Assembly: GCF_008923205.2 (NCBI RefSeq)
Contig: NZ_WBMS02000026.1
Location: forward strand, 62,001-126,000
DNA length: 64,000 bases
Direction: 5' to 3'
From: Actinomadura physcomitrii
GTDB lineage: Bacteria > Actinomycetota > Actinomycetes > Streptosporangiales > Streptosporangiaceae
Position numbers and translations under genes: made by a program. Of this stretch, positions 34,122 through 41,621 are shown piece after piece (position 1 is the first letter of the stretch; each line of letters starts with the position of its first letter). Under the pieces are notes generated by a model, which was given only the letters and a program-made list of their open reading frames with translations, was not told the DNA's origin and made no database searches.

Positions 34122-34871
34122 TCAGATGCCCTGGCCGAGGCCGCCGTCGACGACGAGGGTGGTCCCGGTGACGAACCCGGCCTGCTCGCCGGCCAGGAAG
34201 GCGGCGACGGCGCCGAAGTCGGACGGGCTGCCGAGCCGGCCGAGGGGGATGGACGCGGCGACCTCGTCGAGGTCCGGCATCGCCGCGACGGCGGGCGTGC
34301 GGTGGTAGCCGGGGGCGAGGACGTTGACGGTGATGCCGGCGGCCCCGAGCTCGCGGACGAGCGTCCGGGCGAACCCGGCGAGCGCGGGCCGGACGGTGCT
34401 GGACAGGCCGTAGCGCGGCGTCGGCTGCCGCATCGTCTCCGAGGCGATCATCAGGACGCGGCCGTGGCCCGCCGCCCGCATGTGCGGCAGCGCCGCCTGC
34501 ACGAGCGCGATGTGGCTGAGCACGCACAGCTCGACGGCCGCCCGGAACTCCTCCAGGCCGCGGCCGAGGACGGGGCCGGCGGGCGGGCCGCCCGCATTGG
34601 TGACCAGGACGTGCGGGCCGCCCAGGCCGCCGGCCGTGGCGTCCACCCAGGCGGTGGACGCGGCGTGGTCGAGGACGTCGAGCGGCGTCGGGACGACGCG
34701 TCCCGGCCCGGCCTTGTCGATCTCGGCGGCGGCGCGGTCGAGGCGTTCGGGGTCGCGCCCGCAGATCGCGACGTCGGCGCCGGCGGCGGCCAGCTCGCGG
34801 GCGGTGGCGAGGCCGAGGCCGCTGGTCGCGGCGGCGACCATGGCGACGCGTCCGGTGAGGCCGAGGTCCAT
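34122..34871 (-). CDS. SDR-family oxidoreductase with atypical active site
   Basis: 249-residue Rossmann protein. The cofactor site AATSGLGLATARELAAAGADV, NAGG (in VLVTNAGGPPAG) and SETMRQPTPRYGLSS are SDR-like. The usual YxxxK reads YGLSS: the catalytic Lys is replaced, and the sequence continues TVRPALAGFARTL. This places it in the SDR group with S/R in place of the Tyr-Lys pair. The C-terminal VTGTTLVVDGGLGQGI is classical. The ATG overlaps the sulfotransferase stop by one base (TGATG). Confidence 0.85.
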   Translation of the reverse strand: MDLGLTGRVAMVAAATSGLGLATARELAAAGADVAICGRDPERLDRAAAEIDKAGPGRVVPTPLDVLDHAASTAWVDATAGGLGGPHVLVTNAGGPPAGPVLGRGLEEFRAAVELCVLSHIALVQAALPHMRAAGHGRVLMIASETMRQPTPRYGLSSTVRPALAGFARTLVRELGAAGITVNVLAPGYHRTPAVAAMPDLDEVAASIPLGRLGSPSDFGAVAAFLAGEQAGFVTGTTLVVDGGLGQGI

Positions 34872-35839
34872 CAGGCGGCTCCCTCCTTCTGCGGCGGCTT
34901 CCCGCTCGGCAGGGGCGTCCCGGCGGGCGGGCGCGCCGGGGACGCGACGAGCGGGTAGCGGTAGCGGGCCAGCAGCGGCAGGGCGAGCGCGGTGGCGATC
35001 AGCCGGGCCGGCGCCGGCTGGGAGCGGGTCCACGCGTCGTCCTCGCGGACGCGGACGGGGCCGCGCCGCAGCCGGTCCGGGTTGCCGGTGACGGTGTGGT
35101 TGACGCCGAGGTCCGCGCGGCCGTCCGCGTCCACGGGCGGGTCGCCGTCCAGCCCGGCGTGGGCCATGACGCGCGCCAGGGATCCGCGCGGATCGGCGGT
35201 GAAGTCCTCGTACCGCAGCCGGAGAGAACGGCCGGGGAAGGCGTGGACGATCCGTTCGGAGGCGAGGTTGAAGCCCGTCCAGTACGCGGTGCTGCGGGCG
35301 GCGCCCATCGCGGGGATGTACTCCTTGGCGCGCCGCCACGACTCGGCGGTGGCGCGCGGGTCCCGGACGACGTGCAGGACGCGGGCGTCCACGCCCGGCG
35401 CGCCGCACAGCGCGGCGGCCTCGGCGGGGAACTTGCCGGTGTCGACGATCAGCCGGGCCCCCGTCTCCTCGGCGATCGCGGCGTACAGCGCGGCGAGCGC
35501 GGCGACGGCGGGATGCGCGGCGCGGACCCCGCGCGCCTCGGCGAGCCGGCGGCCGGTGTGCCGGGTGCGCAGCGCGGCCCGCTGGAGGCGGACGGCGCGC
35601 TCGGCGTGCCAGGCCGGGTCGTCCCCGGCGACGCGGGCGACGACGCCCTTCCACAGCGGGCAGGACGCGACGTCGGCGCCGCAGCCGCACACGGTGTTGG
35701 TGCCGCGGCCGAGGATCCCGTTCGTCCACAGGTAGCGGAGTTCGCCGACGTGGACGGCGCCGCCGCACTCCCCCAGCAGGTTGCCGAGCAGGGTCGTCCC
35801 GCTGCGGCACCAGCCGGTCACGTACAGGACGCGGACCAT
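34871..35839 (-). CDS. Sulfotransferase family protein
   Basis: 322 residues. The PAPS 5'-phosphosulfate loop is VTGWCRSGTTLLGNLL near the N-terminus, and the 3'-phosphate motif is HVVRDPRATAESWRRAKEY. RLRYEDFTADPRGSLARVM and GNPDRLR are typical of bacterial sulfotransferases. Several Cys (VCGCGADVASCPLW) could form a small metal or disulfide site, as in related proteins. It would transfer sulfate to a hydroxyl or amine of the cluster product. It overlaps the aminotransferase stop by one base. Confidence 0.85.
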   Translation of the reverse strand: MVRVLYVTGWCRSGTTLLGNLLGECGGAVHVGELRYLWTNGILGRGTNTVCGCGADVASCPLWKGVVARVAGDDPAWHAERAVRLQRAALRTRHTGRRLAEARGVRAAHPAVAALAALYAAIAEETGARLIVDTGKFPAEAAALCGAPGVDARVLHVVRDPRATAESWRRAKEYIPAMGAARSTAYWTGFNLASERIVHAFPGRSLRLRYEDFTADPRGSLARVMAHAGLDGDPPVDADGRADLGVNHTVTGNPDRLRRGPVRVREDDAWTRSQPAPARLIATALALPLLARYRYPLVASPARPPAGTPLPSGKPPQKEGAA

Positions 35840-37092
35840 CAGAAGCGTCCCGCCCCGACCACCTTCCGCACCGCCGTCACGAGGTGGTCGCGGTCGCGTT
35901 CGGTGAGGTTGGCCGACAGCGGGATGTCGACGGACTCGTCGAGCCGCGCGGCGGTGAGGGGGAACTCGGCGCGCGCGCGAGCGGGGTCGGGGAACAGGAA
36001 CCGCCAGTTCCAGAAGGCGCGGACGTTGGTGTCGCCAGGGTCTCCGAGCGCGCGCGCGTCGATGCCCTCGGCGCGCAGCGCGGCGGCGGTCCAGGCGGTG
36101 GCCCCGGCGCCGGCGCCGGGCAGCCGGAACACCAGCGCCTCGCCGAGATAGGCGTGGTCGGCGACGGGACGGCGCAGCGCTATGCCGGGGACGTCCGCGA
36201 GCCGCGCGGCGACGTCGTCGTAGTTGCGGTGGTGCGCGGCGAGCCGTTCGGGCAGCCGCCGCAGCAGCGCGGACGCCAGCGCCGCGCGGATCTCGTCCAT
36301 CCGCAGCCCGAAGATGGGGTACGCGAGGTCGTCGACGGCCGGGGGCGGGCCGTCGAAGTGCCGCGCCATCCGCCCCTCGTAGGCGCCGGAGTAGACGATC
36401 GCGCGGGCGTGCACGGCGGGGTCGCGGGCGAGCAGGAACCCGCCCTCGCCGGTGTTCAGCGACTTGTCGGACTGGGTGCTGAACGCCCCGGCGTCGCCGA
36501 ACGTGCCGAGCGGGCGCCCGCGCAGCCGGGCGCCGAGGGCCGGCACCGCGTCCTCGACGACGGGGATCGCGTGCTCGCGGGCCACGGCGCAGACCGCGTC
36601 CATGTCGGAGGCGAACCCGCGCATGTGCACCACGACGATCGCGCGGACCTCGGGGGTGAGCCGGCGCCGCAGGTCCGCGACGTCCAGGTGCAGGTCGTCG
36701 TCGCACTCGACGAGCAGCGGGCGGTGCCCGGCCAGCAGGATCGCGCTCGGCGTCGCGGCGAAGGTGAAGGCGGGGCAGGCGACGAGCGAGCCGGGCGGCA
36801 GGTCCAGCGCGAGCAGCGCGAGGGTGATGGCGGCGGTGCCGCTGGCGCAGGTCAGCGCGTGCGGGGCGGCGAAGAACGCGCACAGCTCCCGTTCCAGGCG
36901 GCCGGTCCGCGTCTCGGCGTGGGGGCGCTGGTCGTAGCGGAAGTAGAGGCGGGCCCGGACGGCGTCGAGCGCGGCCTCCAGGTCCTCCTCCTCGATGAAG
37001 ACGTCGCCCTTGTCGTAGGTGGGCCAGGGGTCGGTGCGCACGGGTTCCGCGCCGTCGATCGCGAGCGGTCCCGGCTGAACGTCCACGGTCAT
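35839..37092 (-). CDS. DegT/DnrJ/EryC1 PLP-dependent aminotransferase
   Basis: 417 residues of aspartate-aminotransferase fold type I. SGTAAITLALLALDLPPG binds the cofactor phosphate, VVEDAVPALGARLRGRPLG precedes the PLP-binding Lys210 in STQSDKSLNTGEGGFLL, and MDEIRAALASALLRRLPE is typical. This family makes amino sugars, or glutamine-dependent amino groups as in AHBA-like and cyclitol pathways. No sugar genes are seen here, so the acceptor is open. The ATG overlaps the LanM stop (ATGA), tying it to the same operon. Confidence 0.87.
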   Translation of the reverse strand: MTVDVQPGPLAIDGAEPVRTDPWPTYDKGDVFIEEEDLEAALDAVRARLYFRYDQRPHAETRTGRLERELCAFFAAPHALTCASGTAAITLALLALDLPPGSLVACPAFTFAATPSAILLAGHRPLLVECDDDLHLDVADLRRRLTPEVRAIVVVHMRGFASDMDAVCAVAREHAIPVVEDAVPALGARLRGRPLGTFGDAGAFSTQSDKSLNTGEGGFLLARDPAVHARAIVYSGAYEGRMARHFDGPPPAVDDLAYPIFGLRMDEIRAALASALLRRLPERLAAHHRNYDDVAARLADVPGIALRRPVADHAYLGEALVFRLPGAGAGATAWTAAALRAEGIDARALGDPGDTNVRAFWNWRFLFPDPARARAEFPLTAARLDESVDIPLSANLTERDRDHLVTAVRKVVGAGRF

Positions 37093-39952
37093 GGGGCAGT
37101 CTCCTCTGGGGGGAACGGGAGGCCGGCGGAGGGGGCGGGCGGCGCCGGCGCGAGCACCGGCGGCACCTCGGCGGGCCGGGCGCGGCGCAGCAGCGCGTAC
37201 CCGGCGCCGGACAGGCCGGCGAGCAGCCCGGGGGCGGGCTCCGGCAGGGCGGTGCGCCAGGCGTCGCGGCGCGGAGCGGGCGCGCTCCCGTCCAGGGCGG
37301 CCAGCGCCTCGTGGACGGCGGCCGTGCCGTGGCAGAGCGAGTCGTCCGGCGGGGCGGCGTCCCGCCGGACGGCGTCCCGCAGGACGGAGGCGGCGGTCGC
37401 GAGGGATCGTCCCAGCGGGGCCGCGTCCTCGGGGTACCGGGCGGCCAGTTCCAGCCGCGCGAGCGCGACGCCCGCCGCGCCCTGGCACCAGCCGGGGTCG
37501 CGGCCCGGCGCGCGCTCCCCGGCGGCGAGGCTCCGCGCGCGGGACGCGAACCGGGGGTCGGGGCACAGCTCGTCCAGCCGGGCCAGCGCGACTGCCGCGC
37601 CGGACGCGCCGTACCCGAACCCGGGACCGGTCAGGTCGTGGGCGAGCAGCCGCTCGCCGGCGGCGCGGGCGACGCCCGCGATCTGCTCGCCGGGCAGGAC
37701 GGCGTGCAGCGCGAGGGCGCTGAGGACCAGGCCGGCCTCGCCTTCGAGGACGTCGCCGGACGGGAGGCCGGGCCGCGGCGGTCCGGGCGGCGGCAGCAGC
37801 GCGTCGCGGGCCGCCTCGGCGAGGTCGCGGCGGCCGTGCACGGCGGCGGCGTGCGCCAGGTGGTAGACGGGGCCGAGCGGCGGGACCGCACCCCGGACCG
37901 CGGACGCGGCGGCGAGCCGCGCGGCGACCTCGTCGGCGACGCGCTCCGCGAGGCGGCCGGCCCACGGTTCACCGGTCACGGCCGAAAGGTAGGTCAGGAA
38001 AAGCCCGATGCCGGGGAGCCCGCCGTACAGGTCGAGCCCGGCGGGCGCGACGCGGCGGGTCCGCGCGTCGACGACCTCGATCCCGAGCCAGCCGATCCGG
38101 TCGCCGGAGCGGACGGCCGCCGCGTCCAGCCGCCGCGCGATGCCGAGCGCGTCGCGCAGCAGGTCCCCGGACGGGCGCGGCCCGCGCGGGGTGCCGGGGC
38201 GGGCGCCGGCGGCGGGCGGGAGCGCGGCGAGGCTCGCGTCGATGATCCCGATCTGGACGGCGAGGTCGTCCTCGTCCAGCGCGGCGAGCCGGGCGGCGGT
38301 CTCCTCCAGCGGCGGGACGGGCAGCACGTCCGCGAGCCGCGTCCCGTCCTCCAGCCGGACGTCCCGGTGGCCGGGGCGGACCTCGAAGACGGGCACCTCT
38401 CCGCGCCACAGCGCCGCCTTCTCCGCCGCGACGAGGGCGTCGCGGTGCGGGACGCCGGGCCAGCCGGCGTCGAGGCGGGCGGGGCCCCGCTCCCGCAGGG
38501 CGGCGTCGCGCACCTCGCCGGGCCGCCAGCTCTCCAGCAGCAGCCGCACGTAGAGGAACGTCGACAGCTGGATCAGCCGGACCGGGACGTCCGCGCACCC
38601 GTGCAGCGGTCCGCCCGGAGCGAGGAGCCCGGTCCCGGCGGAGGCGAGGCGGCGGTAGGCGGCGGTGTACCCGGCGACGAGCGCGTCCCGGTGCGGGCGC
38701 GGGTCGACGGTGCCGCCGCCGGGAAGGCGGAGGCGCCCGGCGGGCGGCGGGACGGTCCGGTAGCCGAGCCGGACCCGCATCCGTCGGTGCCGGGGTCGTC
38801 GGTGAGCGGCGTCGGGATGAGCGAGCGGCGGTCGGGGGCGGTGCCGAGCGGGCTGATGTCGACGCCGAAGGGCCGCTCGGTGTCCACGTCCGGCATGACG
38901 AACGGGCCGGGCAGCAGCCCGGTGCGCAGCACGGACGCGTCCAGCCGCGCGGCGGCGGGGTCGCCGAGCCGGGCGCGGCGGGCGGCGGGCTGGGTGCCGG
39001 AGGTGTGGAACAGCGCCTCGAGGTCGATGACGACGGGGTCCGCGCCGGCTGCGATGACGTTGTCGGCGTGCAGGTCGTAGCCGTGCACGGCGTGGGTCAG
39101 CGCGAGCAGGGCGCCCATCCGCCAGAAGAACGCGGGCAGGCCGGCGGGCGCGCACGGCGCGGGCTCGATGTACTCGCTCCAGCCGCGGTCGCCGCGGTCC
39201 AGCAGGCGGGGGCGGCGCAGCGGGTGCGGGACGCCGGCGTCGTTGAACCAGCCGAGGAGCCGGTCGAAGCACAGGTCGACGGCCAGGGATCGGGGCTTGT
39301 GGACGAGGGCGGCGCGCTCGAACCGGACGATCGCGACGGTGCGGCCGCCGCGGTGCGTCTCCGCCTGGCCGAACTCGACGCCGGTCAGCGCGCCGAGGCC
39401 CGCGGCGCCGCCGAACGCGGCGGTGACGGCGGGCAGGTCGGCGGCCAGCTCGCGGGCGAACGCCAGCCGCGCCGACACCCAGTCGTCCAGGATCTCGACG
39501 ACCTGCCGCGCGAGGACCGGGTACGCCGCCCAGATCCGCAGCGCCCGCGCGGGGTCGGCGAGACCGCGCACGAACGCCGCGTACCGGTCCCGCGGCGTGG
39601 CGCCGTCCAGGCCGCGGGCGGACGCCGCCGCGAGCTCCTCGGCGAGGGCGGGCTGGACGGCCATGGTGAGCCAGGTGAGCGGCGGCGCGGCGGCGAGCAG
39701 GTCCGGCAGGCCGGGCGGGACGTCCGGGCCGAGGTCGGACAGCAGGCATTCGCGCAGCGTGCGGCGCGCGTCGTCGATGAGCGGCCGGGCCGCCTCCAGC
39801 AGCCCGAGGTCCTCGGCGGACCGGGCGCGGGGCGGGGTCTCCCAGGCGGTGCGGAACCGGCGGTGCCACTCGGGCTCGGTGCCGCGCGGCTCGCCGGGAC
39901 GGGCGGCGCGCCGCCAGGGGACGGCGGCGAGCGCCGGGGCCGGGGCGCTCAC
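37089..39952 (-). CDS. Class II lanthionine synthetase (LanM type), apparent frameshift
   Basis: Bifunctional LanM: N-terminal DUF4135 dehydratase (LVHKPRSLAVDLCFDRLL, YDLHADNVIAAGADPVVIDL) and C-terminal LanC-like cyclase. The frame breaks at ~38781: the first frame runs to IPTPLTDDPGTD, and the other resumes at MRVRLGYRTVPPPAG, consistent with one missing base in a G pair. Restored length is ~954 residues, normal for LanM. Zinc-site motifs WCQG and LCHG are present, but the usual GxxHG reads GFGYGASG, so the cyclase His is Tyr. GTG start overlaps the 82-residue gene upstream. Either sequencing error or a decayed gene. Confidence 0.85.
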
Positions 39953-40197
39953 CGGCGGTCGCCCAGCGTCCCGGCCGGCGGCTTCCCTCCGCCGGCCGGG
40001 ACGTTCGCGGGCTCCGCCGCGGCGCCGGCCTCGGTCGAGGGCGGGGCCGGGGGCGGTTCCGCGGCGAGCGCGGCGGCGCGCAGCGGGCAGCCGGGGGCCG
40101 GCCGGGCGGCCGGCCTGCTGCCGGTCCCGGCGGCCGCGTCGAGGACCGGATCGGTGAATGCGGCGGCCCGCCCACCACCTTTCCCGGGGTGCCGCAT
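39949..40197 (-). CDS. Small Ala/Pro-rich protein upstream of lanM
   Basis: 82 residues beginning MRHPGKGGGRAAAFTDPVLD, with a single Cys (APGCPLRAA) and a Pro/Ala/Gly-rich remainder; no membrane segment. It is the first gene after the predicted promoter and overlaps the LanM start (GTGA). Position makes it a candidate LanM substrate or accessory protein, but it lacks the double-Gly leader end and the Ser/Thr/Cys-rich core of ordinary lanthipeptide precursors. AGGACGG lies upstream of the ATG. Function unknown; it could also be a spurious frame. Confidence 0.5.
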   Translation of the reverse strand: MRHPGKGGGRAAAFTDPVLDAAAGTGSRPAARPAPGCPLRAAALAAEPPPAPPSTEAGAAAEPANVPAGGGKPPAGTLGDRR

Positions 40198-40238
40198 GTA
40201 TTCACCGTCCTGAGCTGGAGAAGCCAATCCGCAGAGTC

Positions 40239-40267
40239 GTTGTATCACGACGAATTTCTGCCGACAA
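40239..40267 (-). promoter_or_regulatory. Predicted promoter of the LanM operon
   Basis: On the minus strand TTGTCG (40267-40262) and TACAAC (40244-40239) are separated by exactly 17 bp, in a stretch of unusually low G+C for this genome. Transcription would start near 40233, about 35 bases before the 82-residue gene. The divergent shell-protein gene lies 150 bases away; its own promoter is not clear. Confidence 0.6.
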
Positions 40268-40414
40268 GATCGTCTGACCTCTTTTCATTTCGCCGGACTT
40301 TGCTTACTCTTCAGGCTGGCACGGCGCAAGATCGCGTCGTGCGGCATCGGCGCCGCGCGGCCCGACCGCCCCGAGATCCGGGGCCGGTGCGCGGCGCGCG
40401 TGAGGGGAGCTCCC

Positions 40415-41260
40415 GTGCTGGACTACCTCATCGACGACCCCGCCCTGCGCGAGCGCGGGCCGGGCGAGGAGCTGGCGGTCGCGGTGGCCCGGGCGGCCGG
40501 CGGCGACGCCGCCGTCCGCGTCCGCAGGCCGCTGACCACTCTCTTCCCGCTGGCCTCGACGCGGCCCCGGCCGACCGTCCGGGAGCAGACCAAGGGCGGT
40601 ACCGTCACCGGCGGGCCGCTGCGGTACGTGCGCGAGCTGCCCGCCGAGGGCGGCGGCGCGAGCGGGACCGCCTACCGGGCGACGCCCGAGGCGGCGTTCC
40701 GCGCCGCGGCCGCCAAGGCCGAGCTGACGGAGATCTCCGTGGCCGTGCCGGTGCCCGGCGAGCTGTGCCGCGATCCCGCGCTGCTGGCGCGGTTCGTCGA
40801 GCACCGCGTGATCGTCCGGCTGTGCACGGTGGAGAACGAGGTGCTGCTGCACGGCAGCGGCGACGGCGCGATCACCGGGCTGCTGAACCTGGAGGGCCTG
40901 CGCCGCCTGGACGCCCCGGCCGGGGACGCGATGGAGTCGCTGATGGCGGCGTGCGCCGAGGTGGAGGAGACCGGCGGGTCGTGCGACGGCCTGGTCATGC
41001 ACCCCGCGCTGTACTGGCGGCTCGTCGGCGCGGGCGCGCTGCCCGCGCTGGACGCGGCCGGCCTGCGCATCACCCGGACCCGCATGATCGCGCGGGACCG
41101 GGTGCTGCTCGGCGACTTCCGCGCGGGCGTGACGCTGCTGGACGGCGAGGAGTCGGCGCTCGCGCTGCGCGGGCACGGCGACACCGCGACGATCACCGCG
41201 TCGATGCCGCTCGGGCTGGCGGTGCACCTCCCCCAGCACTTCGTCCTGCTGAGCCTGTGA
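40415..41260 (+). CDS. HK97-fold encapsulin-like shell protein
   Basis: 281 residues with the sequence pattern of HK97-type capsid proteins: GGTVTGGPLRYVRELPAEGG (~61-80, the E-loop/strand region), the acidic spine helix, VENEVLLHGSGDGAITGLLN (~139-158), VMHPALYWRLV (~194-204), and RVLLGDFRAGVTLLDGEESA followed by PLGLAVHLPQHFVLLSL at the C-terminus. No portal, terminase, protease or tail gene is near. Encapsulins share this fold, and one group (family 3) occurs inside natural-product clusters, which matches this neighbourhood. GTG 40415 has GAGGGGAG five bases upstream. It would form a protein nanocompartment around cluster enzymes (inference). Confidence 0.8.
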   Translation: MLDYLIDDPALRERGPGEELAVAVARAAGGDAAVRVRRPLTTLFPLASTRPRPTVREQTKGGTVTGGPLRYVRELPAEGGGASGTAYRATPEAAFRAAAAKAELTEISVAVPVPGELCRDPALLARFVEHRVIVRLCTVENEVLLHGSGDGAITGLLNLEGLRRLDAPAGDAMESLMAACAEVEETGGSCDGLVMHPALYWRLVGAGALPALDAAGLRITRTRMIARDRVLLGDFRAGVTLLDGEESALALRGHGDTATITASMPLGLAVHLPQHFVLLSL

Positions 41261-41355
41261 CCGGCGCGCCCGCACGGGCGGCCCGGCGCCCGCCCCCGAT
41301 CCGCGGGGCCCGCGAACGCGCGGCCCCGGGCCGTCCAGAAGGGAAGGTGACCGGC

Positions 41356-41376
41356 ATGCGCACGCTTCCGTGGTGA
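41356..41376 (+). CDS. Micro-ORF 1, hexapeptide MRTLPW
   Basis: Seven codons including the stop, preceded by GGGAAGGTGA nine bases from the ATG. First of three near-identical copies downstream of the shell-protein gene. An in-frame GTG three codons earlier exists, but only the ATG is shared by all three copies. Conservation of the Shine-Dalgarno plus coding block, with diverged spacers, argues for translation. Precedent: biarylitide precursors are pentapeptide genes that also begin Met-Arg. Confidence 0.65.
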   Translation: MRTLPW

Positions 41377-41419
41377 GCTTCCAGGTCCCGTCCGATCCGG
41401 CCGAGGGGAGGTGACCGAC

Positions 41420-41440
41420 ATGCGCACGCCTCCGTGGTGA
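41420..41440 (+). CDS. Micro-ORF 2, hexapeptide MRTPPW
   Basis: Second copy, starting 64 bases after the first. The only difference in the 21-base coding block is CTT to CCT, changing Leu4 to Pro. The Shine-Dalgarno is GGGGAGGTGA, spaced as in copy 1. Stop TGA follows the Trp codon directly. Confidence 0.65.
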   Translation: MRTPPW

Positions 41441-41486
41441 CGACCGCCCGCACGCGAGCTTCCGGCAAGTGCGGGGAGGTGAGACC

Positions 41487-41507
41487 ATGCGCACGCTTCC
41501 GTGGTGA
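41487..41507 (+). CDS. Micro-ORF 3, hexapeptide MRTLPW
   Basis: Third copy, 67 bases after the second, identical in its coding block to copy 1. The leader is GGGGAGGTGAGACC, one base shorter, which puts the upstream GTG out of frame and identifies the ATG as the common start. Convergent MFS gene ends about 115 bases further on. Confidence 0.65.
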   Translation: MRTLPW

Positions 41508-41531
41508 CAATTCATCCGCTGAAAATGGCAT

Positions 41532-41579
41532 GACGGTATCGCGATAATGGCCCGCCCGTGGGCCGGTCGAATGACCGTC
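41532..41579. terminator. Nested hairpin between micro-ORFs and MFS gene
   Basis: An outer stem GACGGT/ACCGTC (41532-41537 with 41574-41579) encloses an inner GGCCC/GGGCC hairpin (41549-41553 with 41560-41564). It sits between the convergent ends of the micro-ORF unit and the MFS gene and could terminate either. Strength is modest. Confidence 0.4.
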
Positions 41580-41621
41580 GCGGTCTCCGGTGATTTCCGG
41601 TCCGACCGTTCAGGCCATTGT

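Noticed and set aside
38775..38790. Programmed ribosomal frameshift in lanM
   Set aside because: No slippery heptamer or downstream structure is evident, and LanM proteins are not known to use recoding; a missing base is simpler.
40415..41260. Prophage remnant as explanation for the HK97-like protein
   Set aside because: No portal, terminase, protease, tail or integrase sequence nearby; the gene is intact and embedded in biosynthetic genes.
41341..41507. Micro-ORFs as attenuator leader peptides
   Set aside because: No gene follows on the plus strand; the next genes are convergent, so there is nothing to attenuate downstream.
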